DNA of 64,000 bases from JAXGYV01 sp040772045 (GTDB lineage: Bacteria > Actinomycetota > Thermoleophilia > UBA2241). A model generated the notes under the pieces. That model was not told where the DNA came from. It saw only the letters and a list, made by a program, of their open reading frames with translations, and made no database searches. The stretch is from assembly GCA_040772045.1 (NCBI GenBank), contig JAXGYV010000007.1:1-64000 (forward strand), in the 5' to 3' direction. The position numbers and the translations under genes were made by a program. Shown here piece after piece: positions 36,392 to 45,347 of the stretch; position 1 is the first letter of the stretch; each line of letters opens with the position of its first letter.

Positions 36392-37162
36392 ATGAGCTTG
36401 CCCGCCGCGACCGTGATGGCTGCCGCCCTCGCCCTCATCGGCGTTGCCACCACCGGCTGCGGCGGCAACGCCGATCGGCCGCCAGCCGCGCCGAGCCAGC
36501 CAGTTCCTCAAACCGCCGCGGAGAGCACCGCCACGAGCGCCGCGGACTGTTCGCCGGCCGGCCTCATCGTCTTCGACGGCGACTCGCTCACCGAGGGCTA
36601 CTTTCTCCCCGAATCACAGAGCTACCCGACACAGGCCATGCGACAGCTCCCCGCCTGGCTGGAGTGGACGAACGTGGCGGTCTCCGGCCAGACGTGGCCC
36701 GACCTCCTCGGCGACGCGACCGCGGAGGTCGACGCACTGCACGACCCCGCACGGCAGCTGAACCTGGTGGTGGTATGGGCTGGAGCGAACGACCTCGCTT
36801 CCGGGTACTCGGCACGGCAGGCGTTCCACAACGCCCGGCGCTACTGCGAGGCCCGCGTGCACGCCGGCTTCACCGTGGTGACCCTCACCATGTACCCGCT
36901 GGAACCCGCCGCGATAGATCCCGGATACGACGTCCAGAGACGCGAGTACAACCGCCTCCTGCGCACTCACTGGCGGGAGTTCGCCCATGGGCTCGTGGAC
37001 GTAGCGGCAGACGAGCGCCTCGGCGACGCCTCCCCCGCCGGCCGCTCCACCTACTTCCTCGACGCCGTCCACCTTAACGCGGCCGGCTACGGCGTGATCG
37101 CCGACGCCGTGGCCACGGCCTTGCGCTCCATCGTTGCCGATGCTTCGAGAAGCGCGCCGTGA
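36392..37162 (+). CDS. SGNH/GDSL-family lipoprotein hydrolase
   Basis: This 256-residue secreted lipoprotein has an N-terminal hydrophobic segment (TVMAAALALIGVATTG) ending in a lipobox Cys at about residue 23, a Pro/Ala/Thr linker, then an SGNH hydrolase domain with block I FDGDSLTEGY, block III WAGANDLASG and the catalytic block V DAVHLNAAGYG. It is probably an esterase or deacylase acting on envelope or extracellular substrates. No strong Shine-Dalgarno is visible; an earlier in-frame GTG could be the true start. It follows the TrkA pair but the gap and signal peptide suggest an independent role. Confidence 0.82.
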   Translation: MSLPAATVMAAALALIGVATTGCGGNADRPPAAPSQPVPQTAAESTATSAADCSPAGLIVFDGDSLTEGYFLPESQSYPTQAMRQLPAWLEWTNVAVSGQTWPDLLGDATAEVDALHDPARQLNLVVVWAGANDLASGYSARQAFHNARRYCEARVHAGFTVVTLTMYPLEPAAIDPGYDVQRREYNRLLRTHWREFAHGLVDVAADERLGDASPAGRSTYFLDAVHLNAAGYGVIADAVATALRSIVADASRSAP

Positions 37163-37285
37163 GCCGTCCCGCCAGGCCACCTCGCTAGAGCCTTTCCACC
37201 CCTCCTCTCTCTTCGTCTATCGGCCAGCCGCACATTCTTCGCCGCACCTGGGTACTACTCCCAGAGCGACGGCGGAGGTGGAAGG

Positions 37286-37915
37286 ATGAGGAGCGAACAC
37301 GAGCGGCTGGCGCCGATCGACATCCTGCGGCACGAGCACGCCCTGGTCGAGCGGGTCATCGCCGCTATGGAGCGCGAGGCGCGAACCGCGCGGGAGCGCG
37401 GCCGCGTGAACGGTGCCGCCGTGCGGCAGATGATCGACTTCGCGCAGGGCTTCACGGATGGTTGCCATCATCTCAAGGAAGAACGCCTGTTGTTCGCGCG
37501 TCTTCGCCAACGTGACGCCTCTACTGAGGCGCCCACCCGAGCACTCGAACACGAGCACGAGAGCGGCCGCTCCTTCGTACGTTCCCTCGTCGAGCACCTC
37601 CCGGCAGCGCAGGCCGAAGACGCGAGGGCGAGCCGGACTGTCATCGACGCGCTCACCGCGTACGCGGAACTCCTGCGTGGCCATATCGCGAAGGAGGACG
37701 CGGTTCTGTTCCCGATGGCCGAACGGCTCCTCGAAGAGAGCGACGCGGAGTTCCTCACCCACGAGTTCGAACAGGTTGAGAGGGAGGAGACCGGAGCCGG
37801 CGTGCACGAGAAGTACGAGGCGCTGGCCCACGAGATCTCCGGCGAGGCGTTCGGAGAGGCAGAGAGCCACGCGCATGCCGGAGACGACCGGCACCCCAGC
37901 GACCTCGCCCGGTAG
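37286..37915 (+). CDS. Hemerythrin HHE-domain protein
   Basis: This 209-residue helical protein has a hemerythrin-like metal site: HEH in the first helix (about residues 16-18), HHLKEE (about 61-66), HEHE (about 88-91) and HIAKEDAVLFPM (about 132-143). Such domains bind a di-iron centre and sense oxygen, NO or iron, or protect against oxidative stress. The tail after residue 180 is His/Glu-rich and less conserved. A GGAGGTGGAAGG Shine-Dalgarno region precedes ATG 37286. Confidence 0.88.
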   Translation: MRSEHERLAPIDILRHEHALVERVIAAMEREARTARERGRVNGAAVRQMIDFAQGFTDGCHHLKEERLLFARLRQRDASTEAPTRALEHEHESGRSFVRSLVEHLPAAQAEDARASRTVIDALTAYAELLRGHIAKEDAVLFPMAERLLEESDAEFLTHEFEQVEREETGAGVHEKYEALAHEISGEAFGEAESHAHAGDDRHPSDLAR

Positions 37916-37972
37916 GAGGAGAGGCCGCCCAAGGTCGTGCCGGGTACGCCACAGAGGAGGTCAGAGGGTAAA

Positions 37973-38070
37973 TGGCGGAGCGACATGGGAGTCGAACCCA
38001 CCCAGGACGGGATCGCCGCCCCGCAGACGGTTTTGAAGACCGCGCCGGTCACCGGACCGGAAGCCGCTCC
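37973..38070 (-). tRNA. selC: tRNA-Sec (anticodon TCA)
   Basis: The minus strand folds into a selenocysteine tRNA of 98 bases including an encoded CCA: 8-bp acceptor stem (GGAGCGGC/GTCGCTCC, one G-U), 6-bp D stem (CCGGTC/GACCGG), anticodon loop CTTCAAA with anticodon TCA, a long variable arm, and a T arm with TGGG/CCCA. The long acceptor and D stems are diagnostic of bacterial tRNA-Sec. It closes the sel gene group, downstream of dodecin, and delivers Sec at UGA codons with SelB. Confidence 0.95.
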
Positions 38071-38094
38071 GTGCTCAGTATCTCACGCGAAAGA

Positions 38095-38131
38095 GGAGGG
38101 CGGGCGCCGTTATCCTTGGCGCCCGCCCTCC
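38095..38131 (-). terminator. Intrinsic terminator downstream of dodecin
   Basis: A 14-bp perfect stem (arms 38095-38108 and 38118-38131, ending GGGCGCC/GGCGCCC) with a 9-base loop lies between the dodecin stop and tRNA-Sec. On the minus strand it is followed by a pyrimidine-rich TCTTT stretch. It probably separates the dodecin transcript from the tRNA, which would then need its own promoter or readthrough. Confidence 0.75.
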
Positions 38132-38187
38132 GTGCTCTCTTTCTTCAAGCTAATCCCGCAGTGGAGCCATCCGCTACCGGAGACAGC

Positions 38188-38403
38188 TCAACCCTGGTGA
38201 TACTTGAAACTCACCTTCACCTTGGCGCGGTAGGCCACAACCTTGTTGTCCTGCAGGCGCATGTCGAGCTCGACAACCTCCGCCACCCGCAGGTCCTCGA
38301 GACTGGTTGCCGCGAGCTCCACCGCGGAACGCGCCGCGTCTTCCCACGATTCCGTGCTGGTGCCGACGATCTCGATGATCTTGTACACGCTGGCATCACC
38401 CAT
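38188..38403 (-). CDS. Dodecin family flavin-binding protein
   Basis: This 71-residue protein is a typical dodecin: SVYKIIEIVGTSTESWEDAA, then RSAVELAATSLEDLRVAEVV, and YRAKVKVSFKYH. Dodecins form hollow dodecamers that store flavin or CoA and buffer their levels. ATG 38403 has a GAGGAGG Shine-Dalgarno; the longer upstream frame is not supported. It lies between selB and tRNA-Sec on the same strand. Confidence 0.92.
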   Translation of the reverse strand: MGDASVYKIIEIVGTSTESWEDAARSAVELAATSLEDLRVAEVVELDMRLQDNKVVAYRAKVKVSFKYHQG

Positions 38404-38541
38404 AGCTGCCTCCTCTACGTGCGGGACCTCGCCCCCCCATGGAAGCGATCGGCAGCGGCATTCTACCAAGGCACGGGACGCGCGAAAACGATCGCCGTCA
38501 CATCCAGCACGTCAGAGCACAACGCGCTGACCCAGCGCGCC

Positions 38542-40527
38542 CTAGCGGCGGCGAGATCGCAGCACGCGCGCATCGCCGACACGCCGCGTGAGACCCTCGC
38601 CGTCGAAATACTCCAAGAGAGCCTGCGCGTTGCGGCGACCAGTCCCCAACGTGTCGCGATACTCGGCGAGCGAGAGCTGCGGGAGGCGCGCGAGCATCGC
38701 CAGAAGCCGCTCGCGCGCCTCATCGACCGCCGCTCGTGCGAACCACAGATCGTCTTTCACCCGCACCAGCTGGCCACGGCGGACCAGGAGCCCCAGGAAG
38801 GTGAGCGCCTCGCGCCGCGACAGCTCCGTCTGTTCGATCAGAGCGGCGAGCGTTGGGGGAGCAAAGCCGCCGGCTGCGATCAGCTCCGCGATGCGCCGTG
38901 CACCCTGCTCGCGCGCCTCATCGACCGTCTCGCCGGCGCGCACCACGCCCTCCGGTGAACGAACCGCCGCTCCCGCGGCGAGCATCTCGCCGACGACAGC
39001 CTCGACCACGGCGACGGGCACGTCCGGCAGCGCGGCGGCCAACTCCGCCGTGGTGAGTGCCGGACGATCTGGCCGCTCCGTGGCGCGCCGCTCGAGCGCG
39101 CCGGCGAGCGCGGTCGCAAAACGCTCCCGCGCGCCCTGGCGAAAGTACCGCGGCGCATCCCCGAGGACGACCTTCTCCGCCTCTCCGCGCTCCACCGCCT
39201 CGCCGAGCGCGGCAGCCGCCTGAGAGGCGGCGACCGTCGGCAAGAGCTCCGCCGCCGTGAGGCCTCTGTCGCCGCGCGCCGCGAGCAGCAGGGCGACCGC
39301 CTCGGCAACGCCCTGCCCGGCGGCACGCTCGGACGTGCCGCCGCGGAGAGCGCGCAGGAAGGCGGCTCGAGCCTGTCGGCCGTGAACCGGCAGCATGCTC
39401 AATACCGTGCCGCCCCCCAACGTCTCGACGGGCGATACCGCACGCAGGACGAACAGGTCGCCCGGCTCCGCATACACCTCGGCGTCCAGCCGGAGCACTC
39501 CAGGCGCTTCTTCGCCTGGGCCGAGGTCTCGACGATCGAGGAGCTGGACGCGCGCCACGTGCTGAGCCGTGCCGTGGTGCAGCCTCACTCGCTCGCCAGC
39601 TCGCAGCGCGCGCGCCGATGGAAGGAGCCGTATCCAGGCGTCGAACCACGTCGTCACCGCGGCCGCCGGCGACGGCGAGACCAGCCACCGCCCTCGCGCC
39701 AGGCCAGATCGCTCCGCGCCCCTCAGATTTACTCCCACCCGCTCGCCCGCGCGAGCTGTCTGCGCGGCGCTCTCGTGTACCTCTACGCTACGCACCACGA
39801 CGTCTGCTCCGCCCGGCTCTACCCGCAGGGCATCTCCCGCTCTCACCTCACCTCGCCACAGAGTGCCCGTGGCCACCGTGCCTATTCCCTTCAGCGCGAA
39901 CACGCGGTCAACGGCGAGCCGCGTTCCTCCCGCGAGCGAGCGCGCGGCCACCCGTGCCGCGGCCTCCTCCAGCGCCCCCAGCAGCTCCGGGATACCGCGA
40001 CCATCGCGAGCACTCACCGGTACCACGGCCACTCCCGCGAACCTGGTGCCCTCCAGGAACGCCACGACTTCATCGTGTGCCATGGCGAGCAGCTCGTCGT
40101 CCACGAGATCCGTCTTGGTGAGCGCGACCACCCCGGTCGGCACGTCCAGCAAGTCCAGGATCGCCAGATGTTCCGCCGTCTGGGGCATCACACCGTCGTC
40201 GGCCGCCACCACGAGGAGGAAGAGGTCGACACCTGTGGCGCCGGCGACCATGGTGCGCACAAAGCGCTCGTGACCTGGAACGTCGACAACACTCAGACGG
40301 CGACCGCTCGGGAGGACGAGCTGCGCGTAGCCGAGCTCGATGGAAATGCCCCGCTCTCGCTCCTCCCGGAGGCGGTCGGTGTTGGTCCCCGTGAGGAGCG
40401 TGACGAGCGCCGTCTTGCCGTGATCGATGTGCCCCGCGGTGCCCAAGGTGAGCGGACGCGCCGTGGCATCGTGAGCTGGGCCGGTCACGCCAGCCGCCAC
40501 AGGACCGTGCCGGTCGCCGCGCGCCAC
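38542..40527 (-). CDS. selB: Selenocysteine-specific elongation factor SelB
   Basis: This protein of about 661 residues has a GTPase domain (TAGHIDHGKTALVTLLTGTN, EERERGISIELG, DVPGHERFVRTM, TKTD), EF-Tu-like domains II and III, a fourth domain of winged helices and a C-terminal winged helix (LSLAEYRDTLGTGRRNAQAL) that recognises the SECIS hairpin. SelB brings Sec-tRNA to the ribosome at UGA. The gene starts 7 bases after selA; the first GTG is at 40527 and GTG 40488 is an alternative, since the first 20 residues are not conserved. Confidence 0.95.
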   Translation of the reverse strand: MARGDRHGPVAAGVTGPAHDATARPLTLGTAGHIDHGKTALVTLLTGTNTDRLREERERGISIELGYAQLVLPSGRRLSVVDVPGHERFVRTMVAGATGVDLFLLVVAADDGVMPQTAEHLAILDLLDVPTGVVALTKTDLVDDELLAMAHDEVVAFLEGTRFAGVAVVPVSARDGRGIPELLGALEEAAARVAARSLAGGTRLAVDRVFALKGIGTVATGTLWRGEVRAGDALRVEPGGADVVVRSVEVHESAAQTARAGERVGVNLRGAERSGLARGRWLVSPSPAAAVTTWFDAWIRLLPSARALRAGERVRLHHGTAQHVARVQLLDRRDLGPGEEAPGVLRLDAEVYAEPGDLFVLRAVSPVETLGGGTVLSMLPVHGRQARAAFLRALRGGTSERAAGQGVAEAVALLLAARGDRGLTAAELLPTVAASQAAAALGEAVERGEAEKVVLGDAPRYFRQGARERFATALAGALERRATERPDRPALTTAELAAALPDVPVAVVEAVVGEMLAAGAAVRSPEGVVRAGETVDEAREQGARRIAELIAAGGFAPPTLAALIEQTELSRREALTFLGLLVRRGQLVRVKDDLWFARAAVDEARERLLAMLARLPQLSLAEYRDTLGTGRRNAQALLEYFDGEGLTRRVGDARVLRSRRR

Positions 40528-40533
40528 GGCAAC

Positions 40534-41967
40534 TTACGCCAGGGCGGCCGCCAGGACGGCCGCCGTCTCGTCCACCTCGCTGTCGCGTATCGCCAGCACA
40601 TCGAGCAGCACGTGGTCGTCTTGGACCCTCGCGAGCACCGGCGGCTCGCCGAGGCGCAGCCGCCTGGCAAACGCGGCGGCCTGCCCGTCTCGCGGGCGCA
40701 CAGCGAGAGCACGACTGGGTATGTTGGTGATCGGGAGGGCGCCGGCGCCGGCGCGAGCGACGCTGGGCACCACCGCGATGTGCCCGGCAGCCGCGGGGAT
40801 CTCGGCGAGCACGGCCGCCATCAGCCGCTCCGCCCTGTCCTGCAGTTGCTGCTCCTCGGCGGCCAGCATGGAGAGCGCGGGGATGCGCTGTACCGCTCGC
40901 GCCGGATCCAGGTGCAATCGCAGCAGCGCGTCCAGCGCCGCGAGGTTCAGCTTATCGATGCGCAGCGCTCGTGCCAGAGGATGACGGCGCATCGCCTGTA
41001 CGGCCGCGGCGCGACCCACGACGATCCCGGCCTGGGGGCCGCCGAGCAACTTGTCGCCACTGAATGTGACGACATCCGCGCCGGCGGCCACGCTCTGCGC
41101 CACGGAGGGCTCGGCGCCGAACAGCGGCAGCTCCGTGAGCACACCGCTGCCCAAATCGTCGACGAGCACGCCGCCGCGCTCGTGGGCGAGCGCGGCGAGG
41201 TCGGCGAGAGAGGGCTGGGCGGTGAAGCCGACCACCTGGTAGTTGCTCGTGTGCACGCGCAGAGCCGCTCGTGTGCGCGAGGTCCAGGCGGCCGCGAAGT
41301 CGTGCAGATACGTGCGGTTCGTGGCGCCCACCTCAACCAGCTCGGCCCCGCTCTCGCGCAGGATGTCGGGGATACGGAATCCGTCGCCGATCTCCACGAG
41401 TTGCCCGCGCGAGACGAGCACCTCGCTGCCGCGCGCGATAGCCACCAGGGCGAGCAGCACCGCGGCGGCGTTATTGTTTACCACGAGCGCGTCCTCCGCA
41501 CCCGTCAGGGTACACAGCACGTCGTGCACGTGGTCCTGACGCGACGAGCGTTCCCCCGTCTCCAGGCTCATCTCCAGATCCGTGTAGTTCGCGGCCGCCC
41601 GCAGCACCGCCTCTACGGACTCCTGGGGCAGGACGGCGCGACCCAGATTGGTATGCCCTACCACGCCCAGCGCATTGACCACGCGCCGCAGCGATGGCGT
41701 GGTCGCCACCCGCACCAGGGCCTGCACCCAGGGAACCAGCAACTCCGCGGACAGGTCGCCGGAGCTCACCCTCCGTTCGCCGGCGAGGATCTCGCGTCGC
41801 AGGCGGCCAACTACCGCACGCGTCGCGTCGACAACGAGTTGCCGAGGATACGGGCCGACGAGCTCGGCGACGCCGGGCTGGCGCAGCACCTCGTCGACCG
41901 CCGCCAGCCCTCGCAGGGCCCGCGCCTCCGCTTCGTCGGGTTTGTGGCTACGCTGGTGAGACTCCAT
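40534..41967 (-). CDS. selA: L-seryl-tRNA(Sec) selenium transferase SelA
   Basis: This 477-residue PLP enzyme converts Ser-tRNA-Sec to Sec-tRNA-Sec using selenophosphate. Visible markers are GVVGHTNLGRAVL (N-terminal region), NNNAAAVLLALVAIARGSEV, VEVGATNRTYLHDF, DDLGSGVL and the PLP-lysine segment FSGDKLLGGPQAGI at about residue 295, followed by the C-terminal domain. It is flanked 9 bases upstream by an unrecognised membrane protein gene and 7 bases downstream by selB. Confidence 0.96.
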   Translation of the reverse strand: MESHQRSHKPDEAEARALRGLAAVDEVLRQPGVAELVGPYPRQLVVDATRAVVGRLRREILAGERRVSSGDLSAELLVPWVQALVRVATTPSLRRVVNALGVVGHTNLGRAVLPQESVEAVLRAAANYTDLEMSLETGERSSRQDHVHDVLCTLTGAEDALVVNNNAAAVLLALVAIARGSEVLVSRGQLVEIGDGFRIPDILRESGAELVEVGATNRTYLHDFAAAWTSRTRAALRVHTSNYQVVGFTAQPSLADLAALAHERGGVLVDDLGSGVLTELPLFGAEPSVAQSVAAGADVVTFSGDKLLGGPQAGIVVGRAAAVQAMRRHPLARALRIDKLNLAALDALLRLHLDPARAVQRIPALSMLAAEEQQLQDRAERLMAAVLAEIPAAAGHIAVVPSVARAGAGALPITNIPSRALAVRPRDGQAAAFARRLRLGEPPVLARVQDDHVLLDVLAIRDSEVDETAAVLAAALA

Positions 41968-41976
41968 AGAGTACGT

Positions 41977-42975
41977 CTACCACCGCGGCAGGCTGCTGTC
42001 GAGCAGCCAACCCGCGGCACCCACCACCACCGTGAGGGCGGCGATCGCCAGCCACCACCGGTGAAGGCGTCCGCGCCACCAGCCCAAGGTGCGTACCGCG
42101 GTGTGGAAGAGCAAACCGAACAGTGCGGCTACACCCCCGTTGGCCGCGATGAGAGCGAGTACGTGGCCCGCTCCGCTCACGCCGCCGCTCTCGACCGCCC
42201 GCGTCCAGATCGTCTCCCCCAGTGCGAACTCAGGCTGCGCTGGGAGATACGAGATCACCGCGAGACTGAAGGCCAGGAAGGCCACGGCGGCGGCGGCTCC
42301 TACGGCCAAGAGCGCCAGAGGCACCCGCCAGAGCCAGCCGAGCGGACGGACAGCATACGGACGCACGGTCAGGTCGGCTGCCAGTCCCGCGCGGCTGATG
42401 ACCCCGCAGAAACTCGACGTGAGCGCCGTGTAGAAGAGAGCGCCCGCGGCACAGGCGGCCAGCACCGTACTCCACCCGAGTACCATGCTCGCGGCCGCTA
42501 CGAGAGCCCCCGCCCCCGAGGTGAGGAGCGACCACAACCACAGTCGACGATGGGCGCGCTCATCCAGCAGAGCCGCCCATCCGAGGACGGTGATCAGACA
42601 GATCGCCGCCGCGAGGGCCGCACCCCCCGCGAGGAGCGCGGGGGAGGGCTCGTCGGGCGCGTCTTGGCCAGCGAGCGCAAGGAGCCAGAGCGCCGCCCCC
42701 GCGGACACCGCGGCGAAGTACACCAGGGGAAGCGACAGGATCTCGCGCAGCGCCGGCAGCATCCAGCGCGTCGTCCACGAACTCGTTGAGAGACGCCGCG
42801 CGCCCGGGCCGGAGCCGACGGACTCCGTCTGGCGACGCACCACGTCGTCGACGGGGATCTGGAACGGCGTGCCGACGAGCCGGTAGCGGGGTTCCGACAG
42901 CCCCGTAGCGGCACTGCTGTCGCTGACACTGACTTGCGACGCGGCCGGCACACCCCTCTCTCCGGCCGCCGGCAT
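41977..42975 (-). CDS. Unrecognised polytopic membrane protein within the sel operon
   Basis: This 332-residue protein is not a family I recognise. The N-terminal 70 residues are polar (DSSAATGLSEPRYRLVGTPF) and predicted cytoplasmic. About six or seven membrane segments follow (for example LVYFAAVSAGAALWLLALAG, LLAVGAAAAVAFLAFSLAVI and VLALIAANGGVAALFGLLFH). There is no ABC, permease or transferase motif and only one Cys. Its ATG overlaps the selD stop (TGATG) and its stop is 9 bases before selA, so it is translated as part of a selD-X-selA-selB operon. A role in selenium uptake, trafficking or anchoring is inference from position only. It could instead be an unrelated insertion. Confidence 0.8.
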   Translation of the reverse strand: MPAAGERGVPAASQVSVSDSSAATGLSEPRYRLVGTPFQIPVDDVVRRQTESVGSGPGARRLSTSSWTTRWMLPALREILSLPLVYFAAVSAGAALWLLALAGQDAPDEPSPALLAGGAALAAAICLITVLGWAALLDERAHRRLWLWSLLTSGAGALVAAASMVLGWSTVLAACAAGALFYTALTSSFCGVISRAGLAADLTVRPYAVRPLGWLWRVPLALLAVGAAAAVAFLAFSLAVISYLPAQPEFALGETIWTRAVESGGVSGAGHVLALIAANGGVAALFGLLFHTAVRTLGWWRGRLHRWWLAIAALTVVVGAAGWLLDSSLPRW

Positions 42976-44027
42976 CAGCTCGGACCCTCCGACAGCTCTA
43001 TGCCTCCGACGCCGGCGACCACTTCACCTACAGTCCACCCCTGTGTCCCTTCCTGCCGCAGCCTCTCGATCAAGCTCTCGTGACGATCGGGAGCCACGGC
43101 GAACAGCAGCCCGCCGGATGTCTGCGGGTCGTAGAGCGCCAGCACGACCGGGTCGTCGCCTGACGGGCCGACGACCCGTGTTTCCAGATACTCACGATTG
43201 GCGCGCAGACCGCCAGCGTAGACGCCCCGTTCGATGAAGTCCGTTACGCCCTCGTGCAGCGGCACCGCGGCGAGGTGGAGGCGCGCGCCGACACCGTCGT
43301 CCCTGCTGCTCGCATCGAGCATCTCCGCTACGTGTCCGAGGAGGCCGAAACCACTGACATCCGTACAGGCATGGACGCCCACGGCGAGCATGGCGCGCGC
43401 GGCGGCATCGTTGAGCCGTGCCGCCTCGCGCATAGCCGGCAGCATCTCCTCTTCGCCGAGCAGGCCTTTCTTGAGCGCGCTGGCGAGCACGCCGATGCCG
43501 ATACGCTTGGTTAAGACCAGAAGGTCGCCCTTCCGCGCACCGCCGTTGTAGACGACGTCCTGTGGCCTGGCCACACCCGTCACGGCGAGGCCGTACTTGG
43601 GTTCCTTGTCCTCGATCGAGTGCCCGCCGGCCATCTCCGCGCCCGATTCCTCCACCTTCTCCATGCCGCCGCGAAGTACCTCGGCCAGCGGAGCCATACC
43701 CAGGCTCGTCGGCCAAGCGACGAGATTCATCGCGGTGAGAGGCCGGGCGCCCATGGCGTAAATGTCGCTCAGGGCGTTCGCGGCGGCGATCTGACCGAAC
43801 CACCAAGGATCGTCGACGATGGGCGTGAAGAAGTCGACCGTCTGCACAAGGCAGAGGTCAGGGGTGATCGAGACGACGGCGGCGTCGTCCTTCGTCTCGA
43901 GCAGCCGCGCGAACGACTCCGTACCGCGCGGCAACGCACTGAGCATGGCCTGCAGGTCGCACGGACCCAGCTTGGCCGCTCAGCCGCTCTTGGTCGCGTA
44001 CTGTGTCAGACGGATCTTGTCGGTCAT
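42975..44027 (-). CDS. selD: Selenophosphate synthetase SelD, selenocysteine-containing
   Basis: This 350-residue enzyme makes selenophosphate from selenide and ATP. The start is ATG 44027, with an in-frame TAA 12 bases upstream so no earlier start is possible. Codon 16 is TGA (43980-43982) in the catalytic position KSG-U-AAKLGP, where homologues have Cys or Sec. Downstream are TVDFFTPIVDDPWWFGQIAA, NALSDIYAMGARPLTAMNLV, GGHSIEDKEPKYGLAVTG and CTDVSGFGLLGH. A hairpin (GGGUC/GACCU with a GU-containing loop) begins 12 bases after the UGA and fits a bacterial SECIS. A reading that treats UGA as stop would truncate the gene to about 43946 and lose the active site. Confidence 0.95.
43946..43979 (-). 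promoter_or_regulatory. Candidate SECIS element in selD
   Basis: Just 3' of the TGA, the minus strand reads GCC, then CTGGGTC, loop CGTGC, GACCTGCA, GGC, giving a short stem with a GU in the apical loop. This is the architecture that SelB reads in bacteria, located about 12-35 bases after the UGA. Confidence 0.6.
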
Positions 44028-44123
44028 GGGGAAAGCTTACACGAGGCTCGCGAGTCGTCAGTATTTCTCTCGTAACTACCAAGGGCGAGTACGCACGGTC
44101 CTTGAGATATCGTTACCGGTGCA

Positions 44124-45338
44124 ATGAAGAGACTTCTCCTCACGGCCGCCTTCGTCGTGCTGCTCGCGGCCGCCGGTACCGGCGTCGCACTGCTCACGGG
44201 ACCCGTCGGCGACCGCCGGGTCACTCCGTTTCCCAGTAGCCCCGGGGCCACAGCCTCGCCAAGCCCGGCGGGACAGCAGCTCAAGATCATGTCCTGGTGG
44301 CCGGTCTATGGCTACGACTTGGCTCACACGCGCGCCAGCTCGGTGAGCACCCTGGAGCCGCCGTTCACCGTGCGCTGGACCTTCTACGTCGGCGAATTGC
44401 TCGAGTTCCCTCCGGTGGTGTGGAGCAATCGTTTGTACTTCACCTCCGGCAAGGGCATCGTCCACTGCGTGGAGGCGCGCACTGGAGAGGTTGTGTGGAC
44501 GTTCCCCATGCCGGGTAAGGCGGCGAGCACGCCGGCCGTCTCCGGCCGACGGGTGTTCGCCACGTCGATGCACGAGGAGAGCAGCCTCTACGCCCTCGAC
44601 CGCGACAGCGGGCTTCTCCTCTGGACGTTCCCTATTGGCGCGCCGAGCGAGTCCTCACCCGTCGTCTGGAACGGCATGGTCATCTTCGGCTCCTGGGATG
44701 GGTGCGTCTACGCGGTGCGGGAAGACACCGGCGAACTCGTATGGCGGTTCCAGACCGGCGGTCGTGTGCACTCTACACCGGCGATCTGCGACGGCCACGT
44801 GGTGTTCGGCTCCTACGACGGCTGCGTCTACTGCCTCGACGCCGAGGGCCGCTTGAACTGGCGCTTCCAGGCTCGCCACATGTTCTTCCGCCGCGACCGC
44901 TTCTACACCACACCTACCGTCGCGTACCGCACGGTGTACATCGGCAGCGTGATCGGCACGCTGTACGCGATCGACCTCTACACGGGGAACCTCCGCTGGT
45001 CACGCACCGTCGGCGACTCCATCTACTCATCGGCCGCTGCGTGGGACGGACAGGTGTTCTTCGGCTCGTTCGACACCTCCTTTTACGCTCTCGACGCGGA
45101 GACGGGATCCGTTCGCTGGACCTTCAGCGACGGTGAACGGATCAGCGGAGCGCCAGCGGTCATCAATCGTCTCGTCTACTTTTCTACCTTCGGCAAACAT
45201 ACCTATGCCGCCGACGTCTCCACAGGGCAGATCGTGTGGGAGTTCGGCGACGGACGCTACTCGCCCGCTACCACGTGGGGAGACATGCTCATCCTAGTGG
45301 GAGGCAAGACCCTGTATGGACTCGACGAGTTGCGCTGA
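44124..45338 (+). CDS. Membrane-anchored PQQ-type beta-propeller protein (first of tandem pair)
   Basis: This 404-residue protein has an N-terminal membrane anchor (LLLTAAFVVLLAAAGTGVAL), a Pro/Ser linker and then about seven repeats of the PQQ/quinoprotein type with motifs such as VYALDxxTGxLxWxF (for example LYALDRDSGLLLWTFPIG, VYCLDAEGRLNWRFQARH). The fold is an eight-bladed or similar beta-propeller outside the cytoplasm, often a BamB-like scaffold or surface protein; no PQQ-dehydrogenase catalytic residues are apparent. A paralogue follows 9 bases later. Confidence 0.85.
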   Translation: MKRLLLTAAFVVLLAAAGTGVALLTGPVGDRRVTPFPSSPGATASPSPAGQQLKIMSWWPVYGYDLAHTRASSVSTLEPPFTVRWTFYVGELLEFPPVVWSNRLYFTSGKGIVHCVEARTGEVVWTFPMPGKAASTPAVSGRRVFATSMHEESSLYALDRDSGLLLWTFPIGAPSESSPVVWNGMVIFGSWDGCVYAVREDTGELVWRFQTGGRVHSTPAICDGHVVFGSYDGCVYCLDAEGRLNWRFQARHMFFRRDRFYTTPTVAYRTVYIGSVIGTLYAIDLYTGNLRWSRTVGDSIYSSAAAWDGQVFFGSFDTSFYALDAETGSVRWTFSDGERISGAPAVINRLVYFSTFGKHTYAADVSTGQIVWEFGDGRYSPATTWGDMLILVGGKTLYGLDELR

Positions 45339-45347
45339 GGCTACCGC

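Noticed and set aside
39382..42789. A 1135-codon open frame on the plus strand opposite selB/selA/membrane protein
   Set aside because: It is antisense to clearly identified sel genes, has low-complexity His/Arg/Gln-rich composition and no domain; high-GC codon bias creates such frames.
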